Source: Fasciolopsis buskii (taxonomy: Eukaryota; Platyhelminthes; Trematoda; Plagiorchiida; Fasciolidae). Taken from it: a DNA stretch of 64,000 bases. The position numbers and the translations under genes are program-made. Shown one piece after another: positions 46,190 to 56,979 of this stretch; the first letter of the stretch is position 1, and every line of letters starts with the position of its first letter. The notes beneath the pieces were generated by a model. That model did not search any database, was not told where the DNA came from, and worked only from the letters and a program-made list of their open reading frames with translations. The stretch covers positions 75,333 to 139,332 of the forward strand of contig LUCM01009224.1 in NCBI GenBank assembly GCA_008360955.1, given 5' to 3'.

Positions 46190-49100
46190 CAGCGGGTCAC
46201 AAAAGGCTTTCCAATGATGCAAAAAAAAGAAATAACAAATTGATTACGACACTGATCATCTGACATGGAGGTCCTAAGTAAAATATATAAAAAAAACAGT
46301 TTTCGTTATTGGCAACATCGATATTACCGAGTGTTAGGTGCTAACAAATGGAATTTGACGGCCACAAACGCCGTTTATTCGTCTTCGATTGGTACCCACT
46401 GTGCATTTGATTTCTATGTGAAAAATGGATTCATTAAGTGCCCGGAAAAAAACAAGTAATCCAACCAGTGGATGATGCCATCCTACGGCATTCTTAAACT
46501 GTGTTCTTTCACAGCTAGTTTACTCGCCACTGAATTCAACGGGAGTGCGCATTGTACAGTTTGTCAGAAACAACGAACTGTGGCGTGGGTCGATTTGGTC
46601 AAACGGGAGTTCTAACGTGGTTGGGGCGTATGATGGTTGATTGGCTATTTGACAAGTTGACTTTTCCTGGTGCGTCTCGCCAACTAAGCGCGCATCAGTG
46701 CTCGATGTTATGGTACCCCTGGTTGTTGCCTTTACCCTACGGCAACAAACTCTTTCACATTGAATCAGAAAAATATATCTCATTTGAGAAGTGGGGCACA
46801 AGACGTGCCGAGTATAATTTGTGGATTCGCGAGCAGATATTACTGAGAGGAATAGGTTTAAATCTCCCCTGACTCATACCTATGTCAAGGTGATGCGCAG
46901 AGCGGTTGCCAAAATCCTTGATTTACAGACCGCGAGTCTTCTGGAATTCAGGAGAAATTGTCAAGCTAGACTGTAACTAGATATGTGCTGACGCGTCTTC
47001 AGTACAAACTGTCAGTCAACCAGAGGCTACTGTCCGACACAGTCCAAAACGAGAATTACAGTTCATCGAAAGAGGGCAGCAAACAAAAGGAAAATAAACC
47101 GACACCAATCGATGTCATACTGCGTGCTTTGATCACGCAATATCTCAACACCAAGTATTGAACAAGTAAAGGGAGGATCTAGATGACCATATGTTCTTGA
47201 TTAGTTAAGCTAGCTGCGATTCGAATGACTTGTGAAGACAGTCATGTGATCGCACTGGAGGCAGCCATATTTTTTCCATTTTGCAATCCAAATGACGCAA
47301 CTTTCCGATTTTAGCCAATGTTACTCGTACATTTATGTATTTTTACCTCGCCTGATTGTCTTATGCTTGTTAATCTCCAACCAAGTGATGCACTTCCTCA
47401 TCCGCACAAGAAATTCTAACGTTTTATATGACAAAATTTACTAGCCTGGTGAATTCATACACATAGACGGCTTTTGCGTTCGATTGTTTAATGGGATCCT
47501 GCAGGCTCATTATCGTCTACCTGGCCGCTTCACAATCTTTCATCATTGAGCAGATCAACTCAGGGAACACAATCAATAACCAAACCAACAATCAAAGCTC
47601 TCTTGCCCCAATGCTTCCAATTTTACTTATTATATATCTTTCGAAGTGGTTCGTTTGTCTTCAAGCTCCCAAACTCATACAGGTCTAAAGTGGAATAACT
47701 AGTTTTTTCCGTATTCCCTGCAACATACAAAGTGACACGTCAACCCTACAATTTTTTCTTGCTCTAGTGAGAAACATTTATCAACACGCAACTGACAAAA
47801 AGCATACTGATAATTAGGTAGCACATATAATGCTAAGTATGCATAATATGATCACTATGAGTGGGGACAAGTAATGACTATAAATTAAGAGTCATTGAAG
47901 TTGTTATCAACACCTGATACTACTGACCGGAATTAAAATGATGTGATAGGCGAAACAGTTGGTTTCTACGTTTGCAAGTCTCGAATTCCTGCGAAATTGG
48001 AAATCTGATCATGAAGTAAAGTGATCGCAGTAAAAAATCAAACATGAGCAGTCAGACTGAGGTGAAATCAACTTATCACGTCGGATTACAGCTCCGGCTC
48101 AAACGAGTAGTCAGTTCATAGCATTTCGATTTTTGTTGTTTCTCAAACGCCATGCATATCTATTCCATGTTAGAGCTTATCCCTTTTGGAAATATTTTCC
48201 CCACGTGGAAGGGAAGCAAACGGAAATGATAGAAGAAAGATCAACTCTTTTCACTTGTTCCAAGAATCGTCTAGTTGTTTATTATGCACTAAATCTAGTA
48301 TTTAAAAAACCTTGAGATTCTGTATCTGTTCGACTTCAGCATTTAGAGAGACTGACCATGACAAGTTGAAACTCGATTAGCTATCATCCTATCTTGGAAA
48401 TTGCTTCTGAATATCAAACTTTTGCTAACTCAGCTGGCTCTTTCATTGCGATCAAACAGCGTTTAAGAATTCACAATTTTATCTGTAGTTTTTTGGTTAG
48501 TTTAGTCGCGTTTTTGTTAGGACAGTAGAAAAAAATGCTAAATAAAAATTCCTAAACATGTAAACATGCGCCCGTGTGACCTTATAGAACGTGAGTTTAG
48601 TTCGTACTTTTATTGCCCTGATAAGTAATATTTTACCCGATGTCAAAAATTTAGCAATAAAATACATAAAATATTCATTTCTACGTAAATCTACCCGATC
48701 AGCAGAGAGTGCGAAAATATTCATGCTCCAGTTAAGCTCATCCAGTTTAGTAATTCCTGAAAATATTATCATACAATCGGGCTCTATTTTGAAAGTTTGC
48801 AACAATCGGCCTTAGGTTAGTTCATTAACTGGCTTTTGTGTATAAATTCACTCATGCCGTGGATGGGGTCACGTAATGATCCTCAAAGATATGGTTACCA
48901 TGACACTGTATAGAAAACCTCTTCTGAATCAACTAGTAATTCATAATCGCATGTTACAATCAATTTATTTCTTTAATATCTTCACTCATGTACCGTGAAC
49001 CTGTGGTCGCAAAAGCCCGTTAGTCAAATGAAATGAACTGGTTTACTGTTGATCAGTTCAAAGAATTTCCAAAACCCGGTGTAATACAACTTCAAGAGTG

Positions 49101-50868
49101 ACTATGTTCAACGGGCCGAACTCCTTTCTGTCCACAGGGGATGTTCGTCTCCGGTCTTGATGCAAACAAATTTTCGTTGGATCGGGTTGAATTCTGGCCT
49201 GGGCATACGCACGCATGAAAAGATGTACCCAACAAGCGCACACGGATTTTCCTTTCCGTCAGTGCACGTGCAGACACCACTCCGTTTGGTCAACCTGGTT
49301 TGTTCGTCGTAGACATGTCGAGTGAGATCGTGCTCACACAGGCCCCCTTGCTTAGTCAGGACAATTAAGGGGTGCCCATGCTGCGTCATGGTGCACAACT
49401 CTTGTCATTAATGGGTCACTCAGGGGACCGACCGTTACTTTTACGCGTACCGGTATATCGCTCAGATGGGTAAGCGAAGTTGACTACAAAATGTCCGTCA
49501 TTAGGGTGGTGCCTAATATATTGAACATTGGAGTATCGCATGGCTAACCTTGTGTCTGTTTGTTGAACATTGAGTTCACTTTTTTGCCCAGTCCTGTACC
49601 GGAGGAATGCTACTAATTATAGTGGCTTAGTTTTAATCTTCGATTCTAGAACATTCGCCTGGTCACCGTCAGCTTCGCGAGAACCAAACTCAATTTGTTG
49701 CGAGTCTTTTGCCGGTCTTGCTTGAGCATCAGTTCCAAGTGTGTAACAGTCAAATTTTACTTTATTGATTTGATCCTTCAATGTGTTTTGCTATCTACAC
49801 GAGTATTTTAACAACTCAGTCTAGCGAGATTTGAGCGAGTACATGATGAACAAGCATGGGCGATACCTACGCAACAATAGTTCTCGTTGAAAGTTAGATG
49901 ATGATAGGCAACAGGACGTGGAACTCACGCAAATCGGGATGCCTCCACCTGTTTTGAACACTGTACTAAGTTCCACAGCAAACGTATTGAGTAATGTTTT
50001 TGCGTTCTTTTTAATAGTTTTGATTCATCATATTAAGCCTGATAATGCTACAGGTCATGTCCTTCTGAATCGATACCTATGCCTGGGACGCTGCATAAAT
50101 AACTGATTAATGTCGACCGACATCACACATTCGACCCTGCCAAAATGCTTTTTTCCACTTGGGTGTACGTTAATCCTCGGCGATTTGCTTGAACTTTAAT
50201 GGGTCGCTGGTAAGTAAGTTCAGTGTTCAGCCTACGATTTGAGCGCGCTAAGTTGTCAAAATCAGGTAACGACTCAATTTTCTTGCAGACAAATTTAGCA
50301 TCGATTTTATGGATAAACTATTCAACCATTTCTGTCGATAAAACCGGCCATTTACTTTCTCCAACTTGTAAAAAGCAACAATATTCAATATATTAACAGT
50401 CCAGTCTGCCATCTAGACTCTTTCCGGCCCAATGACAACATCGGGAAAAAGCCCAGGTAATACTGACCGTTCAATTCTCGTTTGATGATGAAACTGTTTC
50501 TCTTAGCCTACCTGAGTGATCAACACGATAACTGATTTTACATGAATACGATGACGCGCAGATAGTTCAGTCGAACTGGGTTCGCTTAGCTACCGTTTCA
50601 GTTCATCAATGTGGTGCGTAGGTTGGTCCTGGTAACAGTTATTGATTTAATAATTGCCTGGATAAATCATTCATGAACCGTAGAAATTCCCATGACCCGT
50701 TACTCTTATGTCAAACGAACACGCGCTGTAACCTACATACGACTGGCTCCCTAGCTCCTTTTCGCTTATCCTAAAGCTGCACTGTACGCAAACACACCAG
50801 TTCGTCAATCACCGCGCCCAATGTGATATGGCAGAAAATCAGTCTTCCTTTACGACACTGTACAGCAT
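46190..50868. other. 4.7 kb with no assignable gene
   Basis: Overlapping frames on both strands at 46520-46872 (93 and 106 codons) and three minus frames around 49058-49398 are open but have no recognised domain. No repeat or RNA gene was identified. Confidence 0.35.
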
Positions 50869-50970
50869 CCTACTCTACTCTACTCCACTCCACTTTACTC
50901 TGCTCTGCTCTGCTCTACCGCACTTTGCTTTATTCTACCCTACCCTACTCAACTCTACTCTACTTTTACC
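50869..50970. repeat. Imperfect (CTACT)n pentanucleotide satellite
   Basis: About 100 bases of CTACT/CTCTG/CTACC-type units with scattered changes. It produces a spurious leucine/tyrosine/serine repeat frame. Confidence 0.85.
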
Positions 50971-51004
50971 CCGTTTTCTTGAATGAAAGAATGTGGAACG
51001 ATTT

Positions 51005-51112
51005 TCGCGCTAGAATCTCATTTGAATCATTAGGAGCGTAAATGGATGATAAGTCCATTTAAGAACCACACGGTTATTCGTTGGAAGGTTTTCGTCAGTC
51101 AGGTAAGGCTAA
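51005..51112 (+). repeat. 51-kb family, plus-strand copy, 5' part
   Basis: TAGAATCTCATTTGAATC, then GGAGCG, AATGGATG, AAGTCCATTTAAGAA and ATTCGTTGGA are shared, in inverted orientation, with 51252-51362. This copy ends at CAGGTAAGGCTAACC (51100-51114), where the minus-strand copy begins. Its other part resumes at about 51405. Confidence 0.7.
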
Positions 51113-51385
51113 CCTTCAGAAAGGAGTCACAGGGCCCGAAAGTACTGTATTTTATTCTCAGTAGTACGTTTCCCATAAGAATGGATGAACAAAATTTCCC
51201 CAGAAAGCACACGACCGGTTTCGCGGTTGCTGCCGCTCTTCAGGTATGCGCACCCTGTTAGCATTGCCTGACCAACGAAAGTCCTCCAACGAATCGCCAT
51301 GTGATTCTTAAATGGACTTACCATCCATTCACGCTCCTGCCGATTCAAATGAGATTCTAGTGAGAAACTAAAAAAGGAGCGCACT
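51113..51385 (-). mobile_element. 51-kb family, minus-strand copy with intact hammerhead
   Basis: Minus strand: ACTAGAATCTCATTTGAATC at 51362, the shared block to 51256, the hammerhead (51251-51207), AAATTTTGTTCATCCATTCT (about 51198-51175), ACTACTGAGAATAAAATACA (51165-51146) and on to about 51113. It contains AATAAA and no open frame or clear tRNA-like promoter. It sits between two parts of a plus-strand copy of the same family, as if inserted into it. A short, non-coding, ribozyme-bearing element suggests a non-autonomous retroelement. I cannot name a published family. Confidence 0.6.
51207..51251 (-). ncRNA. Complete type I hammerhead ribozyme core
   Basis: Minus strand, in order: stem I 5' side GCGCATAC (51244-51251), core CTGAAGA (51237-51243), stem II GCGG with loop CAGCAA and CCGC (51223-51236), core GAA (51220-51222), stem III ACC and GGT (51214-51219), cleavage-site C (51213), stem I 3' side GTGTGC (51207-51212). 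Every conserved core base is present (CTGANGA, GAAA, C before the cut). Stem I gives six pairs including one G-U. Stem II gives four G-C pairs. Stem III is three pairs with no loop, so dimer folding is likely to be needed. Predicted cut lies between 51213 and 51212. Confidence 0.75.
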
Positions 51386-51404
51386 AGTATAAGGATGGTT
51401 GAAC

Positions 51405-51515
51405 AGAAAAATACCGGGTAGGCTTACCTGAAGAGCGGCAATAACCGGTTGTTTGCTTCCGGGTAAATTTTGTTCATCCATCCTAATGCGAAACATACTA
51501 CTGAGTGGGACAATT
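51405..51515 (+). repeat. 51-kb family, plus-strand copy, 3' part with deleted hammerhead
   Basis: Plus strand: TAGGCTTAC, CTGAAGA (51428-51434), GCGG, CAATAA, CCGG, TTGTTTGC, then AAATTTTGTTCATCCATCCT and ACTACTGAG. Against the intact copy, about eight bases (second half of stem II, GAAA and part of stem III) are missing between two CCG triplets. The ribozyme is dead here. Confidence 0.7.
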
Positions 51516-51685
51516 TTCTTTGTCTGTACGAATTTCCGCTGTTTGTGCTCACCCGATACATAATGCAGCTTGTTTGTAGCGTAACTCTAAGCAAATCATC
51601 GCAACATTTTTACTGAGAATTAACTTGTATGTAAAAGTTTGCTATTCAGCACCATAGCGTACTTGAATTGCTTGGCAAATTGTAG

Positions 51686-51719
51686 ACCTTTCAGTCGCCA
51701 CGGCCAACCTTCCTCAAAG
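51686..51719 (-). repeat. TGAGGAAG-hairpin-GAAA motif, copy 3
   Basis: On the minus strand CTTTGAGGAA precedes arms GGTTG and CGACT (five pairs with wobble), then GAAAGGTC. It is part of the dispersed motif set. Confidence 0.55.
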
Positions 51720-52233
51720 TTATTTGTTTACAAAAGCTTGCAAAATTTGGTCGAAAACTTTGTCAGATTGCTAACTGTTTGAACCATATGGTCTGGTTGA
51801 GTTCCTAACTTTTACACATAGACCATTTCACATTGTGCACCGATTTTCTGGTCGCTACAAGCCGAACCCGGTTCCGAGACACGAATAAATAGCTTAGCCA
51901 AGAGCGTACTTCGTTGATGCGGTTTATTTGTCGCAAAACCGTGTTTTCATTTGAAAAGCTACTGGGACGCTAAATATCTGTTTTTTTTTCTGATGGTAAA
52001 AATGACTGAGCGGAAGTAAGATATGAACCCTATAACTATAAACCATGAAGGTAAATCATTCAGCCAAGATAAAGTGGTTTTAGTGTGATCTACATCCGAA
52101 CTCGAAGTGGTATTCCGGGTAGAACAACAATTTTTCTGCCATTGGTCAGCCTTATCGCATCGTTTTTCGGCATTCCTGCATTTTGTTTTTATTCAGGTTG
52201 TTTGTAAGGCCTAAATATACCTTGGTGTGAGTA
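51720..52233. other. No gene seen
   Basis: Short frames only. Confidence 0.4.
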
Positions 52234-52248
52234 CTCTCTCTCTCTCTC
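52234..52248. repeat. (CT)n microsatellite, short
   Basis: A CT run of about 15 bases. Confidence 0.8.
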
Positions 52249-53639
52249 GAGGTTACACTGTTCTCTGTCTTAGATCTCTTCTCCCCCGTGGCCCATACTG
52301 ATTACGTTATATCATAACCACGCATCACTCGTCACTCTGAGCCGAAAATGTCGCATTTTTTATCACCACGTTGATGCATATTGACATTTGTACAGTGATC
52401 GATCAATCGGTGGGTCAGTTTACAAGTAGAGCACTCCAGACAAACCCAGTTCACATTGACCCTCATCAGACGGAACGTGTGGCGGGTGGGAGTTGTCGGT
52501 CATAAAATGGTCGAATTTCTCTGGGTCCATCTGAAAGTTAGCAATCCAGAAAACCCCTTTCTGAAACCGCTTTCTTTTCAATGTGATTCATAATAGTTTA
52601 ACATTTTTAATGAGTCTGAGATTTTCTGACGATTCCCAGCGACCTTCTTGTTTTTGTGCTAGTGGTCACGTCATTCGTCCTGCCGAATTCATTAACTTTT
52701 CAGGCTCATATTGATACCGATCATCAAGCTCGAGTTCACCGGTCTGTATATCTGCTTTCAACGACTCTTTTCCATACTATAGTCTTGATCAAAAAGAGCA
52801 CGAATTGATCAGGCCTCAAGCTATACTGACTTTTTGCAATCACTTGGGAAGACTCACAAGAGTGTGATAGCCATCTGATAGAATTTTTAGAGCTAATAAC
52901 AGCCATGAACTTCTTTGGTTCAATCTTATTGCTTGGGTCTTTGCCACACTGACTAATCAGACGTGCTAAGTTATGGACCTGAGGACAACACGTGTACCAG
53001 CTAATTGCATTCAATGTTTCGTCCTCACCAATTTCATTCTTCATCCGTTACCTTCCATGGACTGTCAAGTGAAGATTGCATTGAAATAATTGGATCACTT
53101 GAGATGTCACCTGATGAAAACATGAGACTTTAACAAGGTTGATCGTATTTCGTTGTCGCCAGATATGCAAACATTTTCCAGCGGAATTTGAAATGATACA
53201 CTCCACATGCTCTGCGGGTATCCTAACACTTGTGCCCCTATATTGTCTACTTGTAACAAATACAAACGAGTATGTACGCATACTTCGTCCTGTAGGTTAG
53301 CTGTCGTTGTGTAACTTGCTAGTTTCCAACAAACAGTGATGTTGAACCTAAGTCTCGGTTTGTTCCATAGCTCCAATTCGCGGCTCGTTTCCTTCGTTTT
53401 TGGTACTGTATATTCTCAGTTGCAATAACTGCCTGATTCAGCACATATTGTTCGGTGAACATCTAATCTCAACGTATCGGAGCAGAAACGAACTGATTTG
53501 AATGGACGGGGAAATAAAAGCTTCCGGGTTTAGTGTCATTCTGTCGATTTAGCAAAAACATTTTCACACAAAACCTCTAGTCACCTTTGCCTACCAACAA
53601 GCACCAACCGTGAACAGTCGTCCCTTCCCACAGTCAGCC
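52249..53639. other. No gene assigned
   Basis: Minus frames 52736-53044 and 53048-53376 are adjacent and together cover 640 bases, but I see no shared domain and no recognised protein family. They could be decayed coding sequence of an unknown element. Confidence 0.3.
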
Positions 53640-53770
53640 ACTTCAGTGTGCTGACGATATCATCTCGAATGGCGATGAAGCGTTCGCGATCTAAACGTCA
53701 AGCTCTGCGGTCAGAACCACATAAAAACCAACAACCTGGGCCACGATCAATACTGATTTCCAAGAACACC
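53640..53770. repeat. Dispersed repeat, copy 2 (partner at 27640-27770)
   Basis: GACGATATCATCTCGAATGG, ATGAAGCGTTCGCGATCTAA and ACGTCAAGCTCTGCGGTC match the first copy in the same orientation. Confidence 0.75.
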
Positions 53771-55343
53771 AAGATAAATGTCTCTTCTTCAGGGTAGCAA
53801 CTTTTGGTTGTTTCTGTAAATAGGGCTTTGTCGAAGGCCAGTTCAGTCGCTTTGTAGCATAAGTGAATTATGGTTGTGATTACGTAAGCCTGGTTTATGG
53901 CATGCGCATTGAACTCGGAACCCGGTACACCGTATAACCTGATTGCTCAGTAACTGCTTCCAATAGTGAATGGAACTTGAAATTGCACAAGCAGGACTGA
54001 GACGAATTCGGTCGATATTCCTGGGAATATTTGGTGACTAGTAGGGAAGTGGCACGTTCAATACGCAAGTATCGAATTCTGCTGAATTTAGGCAAGTATG
54101 AGGAAACATGCGGATGCGTGTTAACAATATGGGTTGCTTAGCGATACGGTGACAGTTAGTTGGTAAATATGCGTTATAATAGAGAAAAGATGAGAGATTT
54201 TCTGTCAACGAAAGAGTTGATTATCGATCACTCCGTGGCCTCTGCGGTAGAATTAACGTTTGCGAGAAGCTCAAATGGAATTGCTGTCTGCAATTTCGTT
54301 GCCAGTATACCCAAAGACAAATGCCTGCCGTCTTTCTGATCTTGTTTATCGTCAAGACGCCCGAAATATACGGGAGATGTAAAGAGCGAATTCTCCTCCG
54401 ACTTCACGGTAGAGGCGATGGAACCAGTTGATTATTTCCATATCATGGAACCCGTAGTTGTTTGGTCCGGATTTTGTCACAGTTTTGAACTGAACTCACT
54501 ATGCTCACGGAGGAAGACCTTAAATGTTTATTTTTGCCTATCTTTTAAGCGTAAACCCTTGAGTGCTAGTGACTACTTAAAAGATTAGCAAACCCATATT
54601 TCGTTCTTGGCGAAAAAATATGATTACTGTCAGCCGGTAGTTGTATCTCCGATCGGTTTTATTTGGTTCACCATTTGGACTGTCGAAATGCCCTTCAATT
54701 CAACACACTTTATTTATCCAATGCTGTCTGGTGTCCTGATCCCGTCCGGCATCATTATTTTATTCGGACTGTTGCTTATTGTGGCGCTTTGTGATCTTTT
54801 TCATCAACTGTTCTACTGTCAACTTCCCCAACTATGAAATCCGCAAACTCAATCTACTATGGCATGAACATGCATGGATTTGCTTGGATTCAGAATACCC
54901 AAACATTATTCCGTTATTCGCATTTGACCAGCTTCAGGAAATTTTACAATTTTTGTGATTCGCAAGTTTTTTCCTTCAGTCTGACGTGTTGTTTCGGGGT
55001 ACTGCATCCGGCCTGCTTGATCACTGCCCATAAGAATGCTGGTTTGTTGTCTTCTTCGGTATCACCGTCGACAACATCAGTGGTGCATCTGGAGCTCTAA
55101 GAGGATAAGGTGATTGGCTTTTCTTCTCTACAATCCCCGCCAAACGGTTCACTGAATACAAAATGCAACCCACATGAATTTTCTGAAGTCCGGATCGTTT
55201 CCAAAAATAGTCGCACTCTTTCGGTTTGATTGGTGAAATTCAGTTTAGAAATCATTAAAGCAGAGACGGTGGAGGAGACATCAATACCAGTAGTATGGAA
55301 AAGTTTCGGATTCTTTACTTGGACCAACTTGAAGGCTTGTAAA
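53771..55343. other. No gene assigned
   Basis: The plus frame 54607-54837 (76 codons) has two hydrophobic stretches (around VLIPSGIIILFGLLLIVAL) and could be part of a membrane protein exon, but nothing else supports a gene. Other frames have no features. Confidence 0.3.
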
Positions 55344-55496
55344 ACTTGCCTTGAGAAAGACTACCCACGGTAGTCGAAACGTTGGCGCATTACATCTACC
55401 TACAACGCTGCGTTATTAACATTATGTCATTCACAATAAAACCGATGCATTGCGCATCGATTTTTCGATACACTCCTCACGTCATTTGGTCCTGAC
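55344..55496 (+). repeat. 153-bp repeat with hairpin-GAAAC motif, copy A
   Basis: It starts ACTTGCCTTGAGAAAG, has arms GACTACC and GGTAGTC (seven perfect pairs, loop CAC), then GAAACGTTGG. Further on it carries CACAATAAAACC and ends CACTCCTCACGTCATTTGG. It matches 63809-63961 closely. The AATAAA and the fixed 3' side suggest the 3' end of a retroelement. Confidence 0.85.
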
Positions 55497-55989
55497 AACT
55501 TGAAGGCCTTCTGATTTTTCCCAAACACTGACTCCTCAGTCATTCGGTACTGGACTCGAATTTAACCACAAACCAGTACGGGGATTGTATTCAGATATAT
55601 ATTGCACAAATCTGAATCCAGCTTGTGTCATCTGAATCGTGACAAAGGACGAAAATAATGAATGAGATAGAGGAACGGAAAAGAAACAATTTACACAGTT
55701 TGTCATGCATTATAGTTCTTGCATTTCATTTCCACGGCATTGGTTATCCATCGGGATCTTTGATTCCTCCGTGAGCTTGGTAATGCCGGGTTACCCAAAT
55801 CGCAGTCCAGGATTGACTTAAGGGATCCTGCTCCGAGGATCTGATCAAGTGGTCTAACCAACAGGGAAGCAGGACGTCCTGAGGGTCATGTGACCTACTA
55901 AGGACCTTTGAAAGATTGCCCAGTTCCTATACGTTCCCGATGGGGCTAGATATTTTGGTGTACCCGTTCCAAGCTCATCCACATTTGCC
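55497..55989. other. No gene seen
   Basis: Nothing recognised. Confidence 0.4.
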
Positions 55990-56275
55990 AGTGAGTTTAG
56001 TGCAAGATGCTTCGCACGCTGCTCATGGTTGGTTTGACGTCACGGTTTAGCCATCTTCCATGACTGGTTGCTAAAGATCAGTTAATCTCATGAAGGGCAT
56101 CGGACATGCACCTTCGTCCTGGCGCCTAAGTCGGAGCACCACTACCGAGGGGACGCAGCGAGTAGAAGTTTGTCAGCGAAGGCTACTGAAGACTCAGGTC
56201 ATTTGGGAGAACTTCGACAGGCGGTCAGTGCGAGTGGCCGACTCGAAGCCTGAGATACTCATCGTCGACCACGCT
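55990..56275 (+). repeat. Dispersed repeat, copy 2 (partner at 21840-22080, minus)
   Basis: See the partner entry. The plus frame 56090-56305 (KGIGHAPSSWRLSR, then RRSVRVADSKPEILIVDH) covers this repeat and could be a decayed coding part of an unidentified element. Confidence 0.65.
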
Positions 56276-56482
56276 GAACTATTTGGATCTAACGGTGGTC
56301 TTTAACAACAATTTCAAAATCTCCCTCATTCTGAAAATTAACTGTGCGCAGTTCCCAATTGCATCTACAACTTCTCCAGTTAGGGCATTTTCTTTCCACT
56401 TAACAGGCTACTGGATTGATCCAGGCACAGACAGTCGACTCTTAAAAGCGGAAGTCGCAAGTGGTTTTCCGATCAACTCGTC

Positions 56483-56518
<36 letters not shown>
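56483..56518. repeat. (AT)n(AG)n compound microsatellite
   Basis: An AT run followed by an AG run, next to the end of the PLE-related repeat. Confidence 0.9.
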
Positions 56519-56583
56519 TTGAGAAGACGTACACTGAGTTAATACGTTTATCGTGACGTTTCGATCCAAACTAGGACTCGTTG
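56515..56583 (-). repeat. 69-bp direct repeat, copy 2, with degenerate hammerhead
   Basis: Nearly identical to 56911-56979 (two differences). On the minus strand CAACGAGTCC, TAGTTT, GGATC and GAAACGTC (56555-56562) follow hammerhead order, with a five-pair stem II containing one bulge and a self-complementary ACGT after GAA. The CTGANGA half of the core is degraded. AAACGT downstream can pair with ACGTTT upstream as stem I. Confidence 0.55.
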
Positions 56584-56905
56584 CCAAACGTGAGGCATCC
56601 CGTTGGAATCGATTTTGATGGCTTTTGTATACGGCTTTCCTGCGATGCGCGTCGTTGGTCAGCTCACGATGCATCTGTTTGCAGTATGAATGTGCAATCC
56701 TACGGGCACGTTTCGAGTTCACGGGCGGGTTACACTTGATACTTTTTGGAAAAGTGTTATTTCTGAGGCAGTGATGTAGGAAGAACAGTTGCTCACGGAC
56801 AGCAGCGGAACGCTTGGAATAGTTTTCCCATTTTCTCACACAGTTGAGCGCATTGCGTCCAAATGTTTTATTGATGAGTGAAAATATCTGCAGCTCAGGT
56901 TGCAT
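56584..56905 (-). pseudogene. Penelope-like element N-terminal coding fragment
   Basis: The minus frame starts MQPELQIFSLINKTFGRNAL and continues NCVRKWENYSKRSAAVREQL, FFLHHCLRNNTFPKSIKCNP and RARRIAHSYCKQMHRELTND. The basic helical composition and the position directly after a repeat with a hammerhead-like motif resemble the N-terminal region of fluke-type PLE proteins, although I have no alignment to prove it. The frame runs into the second 69-bp repeat (TSPSLDRNVTINVLTQCTSS), so the coding part is truncated at about 100 codons. No RT follows. Confidence 0.5.
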
Positions 56906-56910
56906 ATTTT

Positions 56911-56979
56911 AGAGTTGAGAAGGCGTACACTGAGTTAATACGTTTATCGTGACGCTTCGATCCAAACTAGGACTCGTTG
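56911..56979 (-). repeat. 69-bp direct repeat, copy 1, upstream of the PLE fragment
   Basis: The same 69 bases as 56515-56583. Here GAAAC reads GAAGC on the minus strand, so the core is further damaged. With the other copy it brackets a unit of 396 bases. Confidence 0.7.

Noticed and set aside
50823..51041. Plus-strand frame with Leu-Tyr-Ser repeats
   Set aside because: It is generated by the CTACT pentanucleotide repeat.
54607..54837. Hydrophobic frame as a membrane protein exon
   Set aside because: T-rich sequence readily encodes hydrophobic residues, and no splice or homology evidence is visible.
56191..56220. CTGAAGA with a short CTC/GAG pairing
   Set aside because: GAAA is missing after the stem, and it lies inside a dispersed repeat without stem I or III.
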